Positions 36,686 through 45,085 are shown, numbered from the stretch's first letter. The stretch is 64,000 nt of DNA from Bradyrhizobium glycinis (GCF_016031655.1 NZ_JACCHQ010000015.1:1-64000), one strand, 5' to 3'. Numbers and translations: made by a program. The notes: generated by a model not told the origin, from the letters alone.

Positions 36686-38341
36686 ATGAACGCTCCCACC
36701 GCCTTTCCCGACCAGTCCAAGCCCGTTCCGCCCTACAAGCACACCCCGCTGTTCCCGCTGGGCAAGGACGAGACGCCCTACAAGAAGATTTCGTCCGAGG
36801 GCGTCAGGGTCGAGAAGGTGCTCGGCAAGGACATGCTGGTGGTGTCGCGCGAGGCGCTGCGGGCGCTGTCGGAGGCAGCCTTTGGCGACATCAACCATTA
36901 TCTGCGCCCCGGCCATCTGAAGCAGCTCCGCTCGATCCTGGAGGACAGCGAGGCCAGCCCGAACGACAAGTTCGTCGCGCTGGATTTCTTGAAGAACGCC
37001 AATATCGCGGCGGGCGGCGTGCTGCCGATGTGCCAGGACACCGGCACCGCGATCATCATGGGCAAGAAGGGCTGCAACGTCATCACCGACGGCGACGACG
37101 AAGCGGCGCTGTCCGAAGGCGCGCGCGATGCGTATCTGCGCCGCAATCTGCGCTACTCGCAGGTCGCGCCGCTCTCGATGTACGAGGAGAAGAACACCGC
37201 CAACAACATGCCGGCGCAGTGCGAGATCTACGCCGAGGGTGATGACGCCTACAAGTTCATGTTCATGGCCAAGGGCGGCGGCTCCGCCAACAAGAGCTTT
37301 CTGTTCCAGGCCACGCCCTCGGTGCTGACCAAGGACCGGCTGCTCGCGTTCCTCAAGGAGAAGATCCTGACGCTCGGCACCGCCGCGTGCCCGCCCTATC
37401 ACCTCGCCATCGTGATCGGCGGCACCTCGGCCGAGCTGTGCATGAAGACGGTGAAGCTTGCCTCCGCCCGCTATCTCGATGCGTTGCCGACGCACGGCTC
37501 GCCTGACGGCAACGCCTTCCGCGACCTCGAGATGGAGAAGGAAATCCACAAGATGACGCAATCGCTCGGCGTCGGCGCGCAGTTCGGCGGGAAATATTTC
37601 TGCCACGACGTCCGCGTGATCCGCATGCCGCGCCACGGCGCCTCGCTCCCGATCGGGCTTGGCGTGTCCTGCTCGGCCGACCGCCAGGTGCTGGGCAAGA
37701 TCACGAAGGACGGCGTCTATCTCGAGGAGCTCGAGCACAATCCTGCGCAGTACCTGCCTCAAGTCGAAGAGTCGCTCGGCGGCGAGGTCGTCAAGATCGA
37801 TCTCAACCAGCCGATGAAGGACATTCTGGCGACGTTCTCGAAATACCCGATCAAGACGCGGGTCTCGATGACCGGCACCATGATCGTCGCGCGCGACAGC
37901 GCGCATGCCAAGCTGCGCGAGCGGCTGGAGAAGGGCGAGCCGCTGCCGGACTACTTCAAGAATCATCCGGTCTACTACGCCGGTCCCGCCAAGACGCCCG
38001 AAGGCTACGCCTCCGGCGCGTTCGGTCCAACCACTGCGGGCCGCATGGATTCCTTCGTCGACCAGTTCCAGGCCGCCGGCGGCTCGATGGTGATGGTGGC
38101 CAAGGGCAACCGCGCGCCGGCCGTGCGCGAGGCCTGCAAGAAGTACGGCGGCTTCTATCTCGGCTCGATCGGCGGCGCCGCGGCGAACCTCGCCGAGCAC
38201 TGCATCAAGAAGGTCGAGGTGCTCGAATATCCCGAGCTCGGCATGGAAGCGATCTGGCGCATCGAGGTTGTCGATTTCCCGGCGTTCATCATCATCGACG
38301 ACAAGGGTAACGACTTCTTCAAGGAGTTGAATTTGGGCTGA
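36686..38341 (+). CDS. fumA: Fumarate hydratase, class I
   Basis: Iron-sulfur fumarase of the TCA cycle, interconverting fumarate and malate. The 551-residue single chain joins the alpha and beta domains of class I enzymes. Landmarks are GGVLPMCQDTGTAIIMGKKG (Cys116, a cluster ligand), AACPPYHLAIVIGGTSAELC, and the beta-domain GPTTAGRMDSFVDQFQAAGG and MVAKGNRAPAVREACKKYGG, ending GNDFFKELNLG. The start at 36686 is the family start. It stands alone; a dispersed palindrome follows. Confidence 0.97.
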   Translation: MNAPTAFPDQSKPVPPYKHTPLFPLGKDETPYKKISSEGVRVEKVLGKDMLVVSREALRALSEAAFGDINHYLRPGHLKQLRSILEDSEASPNDKFVALDFLKNANIAAGGVLPMCQDTGTAIIMGKKGCNVITDGDDEAALSEGARDAYLRRNLRYSQVAPLSMYEEKNTANNMPAQCEIYAEGDDAYKFMFMAKGGGSANKSFLFQATPSVLTKDRLLAFLKEKILTLGTAACPPYHLAIVIGGTSAELCMKTVKLASARYLDALPTHGSPDGNAFRDLEMEKEIHKMTQSLGVGAQFGGKYFCHDVRVIRMPRHGASLPIGLGVSCSADRQVLGKITKDGVYLEELEHNPAQYLPQVEESLGGEVVKIDLNQPMKDILATFSKYPIKTRVSMTGTMIVARDSAHAKLRERLEKGEPLPDYFKNHPVYYAGPAKTPEGYASGAFGPTTAGRMDSFVDQFQAAGGSMVMVAKGNRAPAVREACKKYGGFYLGSIGGAAANLAEHCIKKVEVLEYPELGMEAIWRIEVVDFPAFIIIDDKGNDFFKELNLG

Positions 38342-38344
38342 GAC

Positions 38345-38421
38345 CGTCATGGCTGGGCTTGACCCGGCCATCCATCGCGCTTCGAAGAAGATGCATACGC
38401 GGGTCAAGCCCGCGTATGACG
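38345..38421. repeat. Dispersed palindromic repeat, 'GGGCTTGACCCGG' type
   Basis: CGTCATGGCTGGGCTTGACC to GGTCAAGCCCGCGTATGACG, an imperfect long palindrome different in sequence from the ATTGCGAGCG family. It lies between the convergent fumA and SH3-domain genes. Confidence 0.7.
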
Positions 38422-38452
38422 ATTTGAGCTGGCGGCGAAGTCTCGATGCGTG

Positions 38453-39373
38453 TCAGCTGCAATTCGTGACCTGGTTGGAGCACAGCGCGCGCCACCAGCC
38501 GCGCACGCTGTCGTGGCTCTCGACGAGGCCCCAATAACCGCTGCAGGCAAGAAGCCGCTTCGGGCTGCCGTCGGTGTCGAGCGTACCGCCGAGCTCGCGC
38601 TGGGCCGGCATCCATTTGGCATCGACGAAGGGCGCCTGGAACAGCCCGCCCATGCGCGTGCCGCCATTGGCATAGGCCACGCCGACCTTGTTCGAGGCGA
38701 CCCAGCCGCGCCCGGCATAGGGCTTTGGCGCGCTACGCGGGTATCGCTTCTCGTCCTCATAGTCCTTGCCCGGCGGCTTTGCGCCTTCGATCAGGAACCA
38801 GCCGTCCCTGAAGCCGATGATGCGGAATTCGGTGAGCCAGCCGCCCTCGGGCGTGTTCTCGGCGCCGCCGAGCTTCAGCCGATAGGGCGGCGGTAGCGTG
38901 CCGAGCACGCGCGCCTTCACTGAAGGTTCGGCACGCACGTTGAGGCCATGAGGATCCTTGTCGATCGACCAGGCGCCGAGATCGCAGGGCTCGGTGCCAG
39001 CAGGCAGCGTCGAGCGCTTGGCGGCGAGCTCGGCGTGCAGCTTGGCGAAATCATTGTCGTCGTTGTCGACATCCGGCCCGGTGCGCGGCTTCAGCTCGGC
39101 TGACGTCGCCCGCGTCGCATCCGCCGTCAGCGTGACGACCAGAGCCTGGCGCGCCGCAAAGACGCTTGCCGGTGACTTCGGATCGTTGGACAGTGCGGGA
39201 TAGATCGCGAGATAACCGGTCGACCCTTCGGTTCGATAAGCGGTGCCGGCAACATAACCTGCCGGCACCAAAGCGAGCGCGCTTGCGCGCCACGCCGGTT
39301 CGCTGTCATCCGCGCGCGCGGCCTGTGCTGCAACAGACAGGACGATCGCCGCGATGAGCCGGAGCGCACGCAT
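38453..39373 (-). CDS. Exported SH3-domain protein
   Basis: A 306-residue exported protein. The signal peptide is residues 1-21 (LRLIAAIVLSVAAQAARA). A bacterial SH3-like domain is seen at about 135-185 (DPHGLNVRAEPSVKARVLGT, the usual 'GLNVRSGPS' start), followed by a C-terminal region with RGWVASNKVGVAY, a second segment of SH3 character. Such proteins often bind cell-wall material. It is followed on the same strand upstream by a small unknown gene (39388-39684). Confidence 0.82.
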   Translation of the reverse strand: MRALRLIAAIVLSVAAQAARADDSEPAWRASALALVPAGYVAGTAYRTEGSTGYLAIYPALSNDPKSPASVFAARQALVVTLTADATRATSAELKPRTGPDVDNDDNDFAKLHAELAAKRSTLPAGTEPCDLGAWSIDKDPHGLNVRAEPSVKARVLGTLPPPYRLKLGGAENTPEGGWLTEFRIIGFRDGWFLIEGAKPPGKDYEDEKRYPRSAPKPYAGRGWVASNKVGVAYANGGTRMGGLFQAPFVDAKWMPAQRELGGTLDTDGSPKRLLACSGYWGLVESHDSVRGWWRALCSNQVTNCS

Positions 39374-39387
39374 CGGCGCAGCGTGCG

Positions 39388-39684
39388 TTACGCCCGCGCG
39401 CCTGTGAACGGGAAGCTGCCCATCGGGCCGATGCCCATCTCGCCGCTGATGCTGTCGCCGGAGACCGTGCCGGTGAATTCGAGCGTGAGCGGCATCGGCT
39501 TGTCGATCGAGGCCTTCCAGGAGACGTTGTCGCCGGAGGCGGTGCCGTCGAAAATCTCGGTGGTATTACCTTGCGCGCCGAGCGTACCCGTGAGCGTGCC
39601 GCCCGCAGCCTTCAGGTTCAGCGTGGCCTGCTGTTCACCCATCGGCGTCGTCATGGTCAGATTCCAGTTGCCGTCTACGGCCAT
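39388..39684 (-). CDS. Small beta-rich protein of unknown function
   Basis: A 98-residue protein without a signal peptide, rich in Gly, Thr and Ser with alternating hydrophobic residues (NWNLTMTTPMGEQQATLNLK, SWKASIDKPMPLTLEFTGTV), suggesting a small beta barrel. No family is recognised with certainty; lipocalin-like small proteins of this pattern are common in bradyrhizobia. The gene ends 15 bases before the SH3-domain gene, so the two may be co-transcribed. Confidence 0.65.
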   Translation of the reverse strand: MAVDGNWNLTMTTPMGEQQATLNLKAAGGTLTGTLGAQGNTTEIFDGTASGDNVSWKASIDKPMPLTLEFTGTVSGDSISGEMGIGPMGSFPFTGARA

Positions 39685-39788
39685 TCCCGTCTCCCGAACA
39701 AATCCCGGCGGTCCGCGACGATCCGCGGCCGTCCCGAGCGAGCCTATAGCGCAACTCGCAGGTCCTGCCTAACCCTGCGATGTGGCAA

Positions 39789-40343
39789 TCAGGCGCGGGC
39801 GGCGGCGCGCTTGCGGCTGGTGACGATGAGCCTGAGAACCACATACTGCACGGCAAAGGCCAGGATCTTGGCGCCGCCGGCGACCACCGTGATGTAGAAC
39901 GCCCACAGCTTCAGGTCGCCGGTGGAGGCGACCACGATCATCCCGCCGCCGATCACGAACATCAGCGCCGCCCAGGCATAGCCCGCGGCCGTCACATATT
40001 CCGGAACGGTTTCCACGACGAGCGGCGGCATGTAGCGCAGCATCCAGCCGCGCTTGAGCATGATGAGGCCGATCGCGAAATGCGCGATCGAGGGTTTGGC
40101 CAGCATGAAGCGCGGATCGTGGGTCAGGAGCGTGATCGCGCCCAGCCCGACGACGAGCGCGAGGCTCGCATAGGTCATGTAGTTGAGCGCCTGCCCCTTG
40201 AGGCGGGCGTAGATCACCTGCGCGATTGCAGCGGCGATCGCCACCGATGTCGCCAGGATGATGTTGTCGGTGATGAGGTAGATGGCCAGGAAGATGATGG
40301 CGGAGAGGAAGTCGGAGGCGAGGCGGGCGAATACGTCCTTCAT
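39789..40343 (-). CDS. YciB/IspZ-type septation membrane protein
   Basis: A 184-residue inner-membrane protein with five or six hydrophobic segments. The arrangement DNIILATSVAIAAAIAQVIY, GLGAITLLTHDPRFMLAKPS and FAIGLIMLKRGWMLRYMP parallels YciB (intracellular septation protein A), including the 'LTLF.HD..FI..KP' loop. YciB works in envelope maintenance and cell division. It is the second gene of a pair with the 191-residue membrane protein, 12 bases apart, downstream of a TetR-type operator (40952). Confidence 0.72.
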   Translation of the reverse strand: MKDVFARLASDFLSAIIFLAIYLITDNIILATSVAIAAAIAQVIYARLKGQALNYMTYASLALVVGLGAITLLTHDPRFMLAKPSIAHFAIGLIMLKRGWMLRYMPPLVVETVPEYVTAAGYAWAALMFVIGGGMIVVASTGDLKLWAFYITVVAGGAKILAFAVQYVVLRLIVTSRKRAAARA

Positions 40344-40355
40344 CGTCGATCCTGT

Positions 40356-40931
40356 TCAGCGGGCGTCTGGGAGGGCGCGGGCGGGCGTACCGTACTTGAT
40401 CTGGCGATACTCGGGATACCACTTTGTGAAGTAGAGCGCACTGTTGCGGGCGGCAAAGGCGACCGCGAGGCTGGTCCAGAGCGGCAGGCCGGGGACGTAG
40501 AGCAGCACGAGATTGGCGGCCGCCATCAACAGCGCGGCCGCGGTCCAGGCACCCGTGATGATGTAATTGGCGCGGAGGAAGCCAGGCATCGCCGCGGTCT
40601 CGGCCGGCACCGCTTCAAGCGCATATTGCAACGTGAAGGGATGGCGGAGCAGCATGGAGCCGAGCGAGATGACGAAGATTCCGACATCGACCGACAGCTT
40701 GACCCCGAGGGTGCCGAGCGCGGGGTCGATCAGCGCGAGGTAAAGGCCGATTGCGGCGAACACGAGCGCGGAGCCCGCGGCCAGGATCTTCACCGAGCGC
40801 CCGCGCGCGACGTCGATCGCGATGGTGGCGAGGCAGATCACCGAGGCCGCAAACACGCTGAGCACGGCCGACGTCACCAGCATCAGGAAGGCGAAGACGC
40901 CGTAGGGCGCGAGGATCAGGAAAATCGCCAT
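40356..40931 (-). CDS. Membrane protein of unknown function
   Basis: A 191-residue protein with about five or six membrane segments (IFLILAPYGVFAFLMLVTSA, LAAGSALVFAAIGLYLALID, VDVGIFVISLGSMLLRHPFT). It shows distant similarity in pattern to septation-protein/YciB-like membrane proteins but I cannot assign a family. It is followed by the YciB-like gene after 12 bases. Its start lies 21 bases from a perfect 19-bp palindrome that also occurs in front of the carotenoid-oxygenase gene, so both are probably controlled by the same TetR protein. Confidence 0.8.
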   Translation of the reverse strand: MAIFLILAPYGVFAFLMLVTSAVLSVFAASVICLATIAIDVARGRSVKILAAGSALVFAAIGLYLALIDPALGTLGVKLSVDVGIFVISLGSMLLRHPFTLQYALEAVPAETAAMPGFLRANYIITGAWTAAALLMAAANLVLLYVPGLPLWTSLAVAFAARNSALYFTKWYPEYRQIKYGTPARALPDAR

Positions 40932-40951
40932 GGGCCGCCTCGGTCGGATCA

Positions 40952-41022
40952 ATCTTTACAATGTAAAGATAAGTAGTGCGCCGGCGATGCCGGGTCAAGC
41001 AAAATCTTTACAATGTCAAAAT
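40952..41022 (-). promoter_or_regulatory. TetR-type operator-promoter module B
   Basis: A perfect palindrome ATCTTTAC-AAT-GTAAAGAT (40952-40970) and, 52 bases away, an imperfect copy ATCTTTAC-AAT-GTCAAAAT (41004-41022). Between them, on the minus strand, TTGACC and TACTTA are 17 bases apart, a good sigma-70 promoter with the perfect palindrome just downstream of the -10. The imperfect copy overlaps the 3' end of the 84-residue gene. Module A (42738-42809) has the same layout. Confidence 0.75.
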
Positions 41023-41262
41023 GACGTAGGTGACCTCCAACACGCGAAGCGCAGCAACAGCTTGGTCCAATGCCTCCTCCGCCAATTCGGTCCAAGGCAG
41101 GAGCGGCAGTACAGCGGCAGCCAACAGAGCGAGGCAGAGCAGGATGCCGCCGTTGAAAACGGTATGGCGGCTTCGCCGCAGCCGGATCATCTGGAACGCG
41201 AGTGCGGTGCCGGTCAGGGCGAGGAGGACAACAGCGCCTGCGGTGATCGAGGGCATGAACAT
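41008..41262 (-). CDS. Small membrane protein of unknown function
   Basis: An 84-residue protein with two predicted membrane helices (MFMPSITAGAVVLLALTGTA and FNGGILLCLALLAAAVLPLL) separated by a basic loop. It begins 62 bases after the carotenoid-oxygenase stop on the same strand with AAGGAG placed before the ATG at 41262, so it is likely co-transcribed with that gene. Its last codons form part of the second operator of module B. Family not recognised. Confidence 0.7.
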   Translation of the reverse strand: MFMPSITAGAVVLLALTGTALAFQMIRLRRSRHTVFNGGILLCLALLAAAVLPLLPWTELAEEALDQAVAALRVLEVTYVILTL

Positions 41263-41324
41263 GGAAAACTCCTTTTCGTCCGCCCGGGTTCGCGCCAAGT
41301 CGCGCCCGCGGAATGACGAGGGGA

Positions 41325-42722
41325 CTACGCCGCGCCGACCCAATTTCCATGGAAGCCGTCGGGGACGCGGTGGCCGAGCTGCACCAAGGCGGCAGGGCCG
41401 GCCTCGATATCGGTGGCATTGAACACGGCGAGATCGCTGCGATTTTCCCGCGCGCGCCAGACCACCGCGAGCAGCCAGCCGTCGCCTTCGGCGGCATCCC
41501 TGGATCGCTCGACGAAAACAGGCTCGGAGATGGTGTCGCCGGCCGGCAGCAGGTATTGGCCGAGCCGCCTGCCGTTGCCGTCGACGTGGACGATGCCTGC
41601 GAGCGCGCCGAACATCGGCAGCTTCGGATTGGCGCAGGCGTACCAGCCGTGACGGCTCTTCAGCCCGGCGCGGCGATCGTCGATGCGCGGGAATTCCCCG
41701 GTGAGATCGTCCAGGTACGTCTGCTGGAAGCGGTCGGTATTGCCAGCGAGATCGAAGGTCCAGCGGCAATGGCGGGCGCGCGCTTTATCGGGATCGGTGG
41801 GGCGGCCGTCCGGATGCGGAAACAGCGGCGCTTCCTCGAACTGCATGACGTCGGCGACGATGCGGCTCTCGTCTTCCCACGCATTCATGACATGGAAGAC
41901 GTAGCAGGCTTCGGCACGAAACCAGACGATGTCCTTGGCCATGCCGCTGCGCTTCATCACCCCGACATAGGCGCCCTTGTCCGGCTCCCAGGCATAGGGC
42001 GGCCGTCCGCTCATCGCGCGTTCCATGCTGCCGGTGATCGGCAGGATCGGGAACAGCACATGGTTCGCGGTGACGATGAAATCGTGCACCATGCTGGCAT
42101 AGGGCGCCTCGAACCGCTCGAAGCGCGTCGCCTTGCCCGTTGCGTCGATCGATCCGTAGGAGAGGGCAGGCGTCAGCGGGCCCGCCGCGTTGTAGCCGAA
42201 GAACACCAGCTCGCCGGTGACGGGATCGATCTTGGGATGCGCGGTGAAACTGCCGGCGACGCGGCCCTGGTAGTTGTGATAGCCGCGCGTCGCCAGCGTG
42301 CCCGGCTCGATCTCCGTCGGCAGATGCGCTTCTTCCAGCGCCAGCAGCTTGCCGGCGTGGAAGATGATGTTGGTGTTGGCGACGCCGCCATCGGTGAGGT
42401 TTGCCGGCGCATCCGGCAGCTTGCGGCCGAAGCCGCCGAACAGCGCGCGGCCGGCATCGTGCTCGGCGAGCCATTTCGGCGTGCGGACCCAGCGGTTGCG
42501 GTAGCTGGCGCGGCCGTTCTCGAGATGAAAGGCGTGCAGCATCCCGTCGCCGACGAACCAGTGCGCGCCGGGCGAATCGAACTGCGGATTGGGACCGTTG
42601 CGATAGAGCGTGCCGTTCAGCTCGCGCGGCAATTCGCCGACGATCTTCAGGAAGGGGGCGTCGGCCTCGAACGGGATCGGCGCGATATTGTTGCGGCGCT
42701 CGGCGATGGCGTCATGCTGCAC
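41325..42722 (-). CDS. Carotenoid oxygenase family protein
   Basis: A 465-residue non-haem iron dioxygenase of the carotenoid/stilbene cleavage family (RPE65, lignostilbene dioxygenase, apocarotenoid oxygenase). The four Fe-binding histidines are visible: His162 (TAHPKIDP), His213 (MVHDFIVT), His277 (VFHVMNAW) and His458 (DGFHGNW). The N-terminal GELPRELNGTLYRNGPNPQF is diagnostic. Possible substrates are lignin-derived stilbenes or apocarotenoids; sequence alone cannot decide. It is divergent from a TetR gene with a perfect operator just upstream of its start, so it is probably induced by its substrate. Confidence 0.95.
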   Translation of the reverse strand: MQHDAIAERRNNIAPIPFEADAPFLKIVGELPRELNGTLYRNGPNPQFDSPGAHWFVGDGMLHAFHLENGRASYRNRWVRTPKWLAEHDAGRALFGGFGRKLPDAPANLTDGGVANTNIIFHAGKLLALEEAHLPTEIEPGTLATRGYHNYQGRVAGSFTAHPKIDPVTGELVFFGYNAAGPLTPALSYGSIDATGKATRFERFEAPYASMVHDFIVTANHVLFPILPITGSMERAMSGRPPYAWEPDKGAYVGVMKRSGMAKDIVWFRAEACYVFHVMNAWEDESRIVADVMQFEEAPLFPHPDGRPTDPDKARARHCRWTFDLAGNTDRFQQTYLDDLTGEFPRIDDRRAGLKSRHGWYACANPKLPMFGALAGIVHVDGNGRRLGQYLLPAGDTISEPVFVERSRDAAEGDGWLLAVVWRARENRSDLAVFNATDIEAGPAALVQLGHRVPDGFHGNWVGAA

Positions 42723-42737
42723 GGCGAATCCTCCCCT

Positions 42738-42809
42738 ATCTTTACATCGTAAAGATCAAATAGGCCCGATCGCAGCTTTCGTCAAGCGAAATCTTTACAC
42801 TGTCAATAT
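42738..42809. promoter_or_regulatory. TetR-type operator-promoter module A
   Basis: A perfect palindrome ATCTTTAC-ATC-GTAAAGAT (42738-42756) and, 53 bases away, an imperfect copy ATCTTTAC-ACT-GTCAATAT (42791-42809). On the minus strand TTGACG and TATTTG are 17 bases apart, with the perfect palindrome downstream of the -10, driving the oxygenase. On the plus strand TTTACA and TATAGC are 17 bases apart, driving the TetR gene with the imperfect copy over its promoter. Confidence 0.78.
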
Positions 42810-42828
42810 TGCGTCATATAGCTTGCAA

Positions 42829-43560
42829 ATGGCCAAGACCGACACCAAGGGCGACGCGGCGCGAAGCCCGCGTGCCCCGAGAAAAACCACCTCGACGGCG
42901 GCATCGCGCACCCCGCGCGGCGCGAGAAGCGCCAAGACCGAGACGCCGTATCATCACGGCGCGCTCCGCGAGGCGCTGCTCCAGGCCGCCGAACGGGTGC
43001 TGGAGCGCGACGGGCTCGCCGGCCTGACGTTGCGCGCGGTGGCCCGCGAGGCCGGCGTCTCGCATGCCGCACCGACCCATCATTTCGGCGACCTGACCGG
43101 CCTCCTCAGCGAGCTTGCGGCGGTCGGCTTCCGCCAGTTCAACGTGGCAATGGCCGCATCGTGCGATGCCGCCACCACGCCGCTCGAAGCCGCGCTGGCG
43201 CGGCCGAAAGCCTACGTCGCCTATGCGCAGGCCCATCCCGGCATGTACGGCATCATGTTCCGCACCGAGCGACTGGATTATTCAAGGCCGTCGCTGCACG
43301 AGGCCGCCGAGGCGTCTTTCGCCGGACTTGCCAATGCGGTCGGCATGATGCGGCAGGAGCAGATCAGCGGCGATGCGCTGACGCTGAACCAGGGCGCCGC
43401 GATCGCGCGCGCTTGGTCCCTGGTGCACGGCTTCACCATGCTGCTGCTCGACGGACGGCTGAAGGACATCCTCGCACGGCTGCCGGAGGGGACAACCGCC
43501 GAGCGGCTGCTCGAGGCCATGCTGACGGCGCCAGTGACGCCGAAGCTTCCAAGCTGTTGA
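42829..43560 (+). CDS. TetR-family transcriptional regulator
   Basis: A 243-residue repressor. After an unusual Lys/Arg/Ala/Pro-rich N-terminal tail of about 45 residues comes the TetR DNA-binding domain (REALLQAAERVLERDGLAGL, then LRAVAREAGVSHAAPTHHFG) and a C-terminal ligand domain of the WHG type. It is divergent from the carotenoid-oxygenase gene, with a palindrome between, which is the standard autoregulating TetR arrangement. The ATG at 42829 has no ribosome-binding sequence and lies only six bases after a TATAGC -10, so the mRNA could be leaderless (inference). Confidence 0.92.
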   Translation: MAKTDTKGDAARSPRAPRKTTSTAASRTPRGARSAKTETPYHHGALREALLQAAERVLERDGLAGLTLRAVAREAGVSHAAPTHHFGDLTGLLSELAAVGFRQFNVAMAASCDAATTPLEAALARPKAYVAYAQAHPGMYGIMFRTERLDYSRPSLHEAAEASFAGLANAVGMMRQEQISGDALTLNQGAAIARAWSLVHGFTMLLLDGRLKDILARLPEGTTAERLLEAMLTAPVTPKLPSC

Positions 43561-43570
43561 ACCGCGAAGG

Positions 43571-44176
43571 CTAGCGCATCGTGGCGAGCTCGACGGCGCG
43601 GCCGCGTGTGCCGATGATCTTGACCTCGTCCTTGCCGCAAGCAAAGCCGCGGGCGAGATCGTCGGCGGCCTTGCGCGCGAGCTCGTTGGCGTTCGGGTTG
43701 GCGATCGCATCGACATAGGCGACGTGGCAGACCGGACCCGGCGGCAGCCGGGTCACGACCAGCATGGCCTTTGTGTTCGGCCGCCCCTGCTTGTCGGGAT
43801 CGGAATTGTCGGCGATATGCCAGCGCTGGATGATCGCAAACGGCTTTGCACCGGCCGCGCGCCATTCGATGGTTGTCTCGGATGAATTGAACGGCGCGAA
43901 CCAGACGTTTGCCGCGGGTTCCTGGCTTGCCGCCTTGCGGCTGCGCCCGACCGAGACGATCTCGCGAAGATCGTCCTCGGCGATCAGCACGCTCAGGCCG
44001 TCCTTGCCCGGACAAACCCGCATGCTGCCGCCGTCGAGCGCGCTGGGCTTGCCGATCTGCCGGCAATCCTTCGCAGCTGTCGAGGTGTAGCTGCTGCTCA
44101 CGGATTGGGCGGCGGCGCTGCTCAGGCCTATGCAAGTCGTCAGGATGGCGAAGCCCATAATGGTGAGACGATTCAT
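43571..44176 (-). CDS. Exported protein of unknown function (201 aa)
   Basis: A 201-residue protein with a signal peptide (TIMGFAILTTCIGLSSAAAQ) and four cysteines in the mature part (in TAAKDCRQIG, MRVCPGKDGL, GPVCHVAYVD and RGFACGKDEV), consistent with two disulfides. No conserved domain is recognised. It converges with the TetR gene, with a gap of 10 bases, and shares no obvious operon partner. Confidence 0.78.
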   Translation of the reverse strand: MNRLTIMGFAILTTCIGLSSAAAQSVSSSYTSTAAKDCRQIGKPSALDGGSMRVCPGKDGLSVLIAEDDLREIVSVGRSRKAASQEPAANVWFAPFNSSETTIEWRAAGAKPFAIIQRWHIADNSDPDKQGRPNTKAMLVVTRLPPGPVCHVAYVDAIANPNANELARKAADDLARGFACGKDEVKIIGTRGRAVELATMR

Positions 44177-44338
44177 GAGAGGCTTTTATAGACTGGGAAC
44201 TTCCTCCCATCAGACGTCTTGATTGTGGGCAAGGTTCAAACAGCGTTGGGATATACCTGACAGCAGCACGGAATCGTTCTACAAGAGCGGCTTCGCTTGG
44301 GCTCCTCCTGCCTCGTTCGCGTTCTCATTTTCTCGATC

Positions 44339-44899
44339 ATGCCAGCCACCTCGAACAAACCTTATCGCGTCGGCCGCTCCAAGACCGGGCTCGGCCTCTT
44401 CGCCACCAAGCCGATCAAGAAGGGAACCCGGATCATCCGCTATTTCGGACCGATCCTGGACTCGCGGATTCCCGAGCATGACGAGATCGAGAACAAATAT
44501 CTGTTCGAGCTCAACGGGCGCTGGACCATCGATGGATCGGTGCGCAAGAACCTCGCGCGCTATATCAACCATTCCTGTCGCCCCAATGCGGAATCCGACG
44601 TCCGGCCGCGCGAGCGCAAGGTCTATATCCGCGCCATCAAGAACATCGAGCCGGGCGACGAGATCAACTACGATTACGGCACCGACTATTTCAAGGCGTA
44701 TCTGAAGCCGATCGGCTGCAAGTGCGATTCCTGTGAGAAGAAGCGCAAGAAGCTGCGTGCCGAGGCGAGGGCGGAAGCCGCCAAGGTGAAGGCGCGGGCG
44801 GAAGCCAAGGCCAAGAAGGCGGGCGCGAAAAGCACGGCGAAAAAGAAGAAGCTGAACGGCAAGCACTTCGCCGGCAAGGTCGGCCGGGCGAGGGCGTAG
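44339..44899 (+). CDS. SET-domain lysine methyltransferase-like protein
   Basis: A 186-residue protein with a complete SET domain. Motifs are SKTGLGLFATKPIKKGTRII (SET-I start), the SAM-binding RYINHSCRPNAE (NHSC, residues 77-80), catalytic Tyr in INYDYGTDYF (Y111/Y113 region) and a post-SET zinc site GCKCDSC (Cys127, 129, 132). The tail (134-186) is almost all Lys, Ala, Arg and Glu, like a histone-H1-type tail. Bacterial SET proteins are best known from chlamydiae, where they methylate histone-like proteins; the target here is unknown, but might be such a Lys-rich tail, even its own. The ATG at 44339 gives the expected domain start. Confidence 0.9.
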   Translation: MPATSNKPYRVGRSKTGLGLFATKPIKKGTRIIRYFGPILDSRIPEHDEIENKYLFELNGRWTIDGSVRKNLARYINHSCRPNAESDVRPRERKVYIRAIKNIEPGDEINYDYGTDYFKAYLKPIGCKCDSCEKKRKKLRAEARAEAAKVKARAEAKAKKAGAKSTAKKKKLNGKHFAGKVGRARA

Positions 44900-45014
44900 C
44901 CTCGCATCGGTCGTCGCGCGCCCTTCTGCCGCGCGAGCTGACATGCTTCGCGCAAGGCCAAGGGCCTGCTCTCGCCGCGTCCTCAGCCCGAGAACGACGG
45001 TCTCGCCTCCTCTC

Positions 45015-45085
45015 CGTCATTGCGAGCGAAAGCGACTTGTCCGCCGAAGCCTTGGCGAAGGCGGAAGCATCCAGAATCCTGCCGC
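45015..45085. repeat. Degenerate copy of the palindromic repeat (copy 7)
   Basis: CGTCATTGCGAGCGAAAGCG continues into an unrelated GC-rich inverted stretch (GTCCGCCGAAGCCTTGGCGA and GGCGGAAGCATCCAGA) instead of the usual right arm. The surrounding gap (44900-45194) has no gene. Confidence 0.6.

Noticed and set aside
36473..38407. Extension of the minus-strand frame at 35999 to 802 codons
   Set aside because: The region is opposite fumA; only the first 157 codons from the ATG at 36472 form a protein with a signal peptide.
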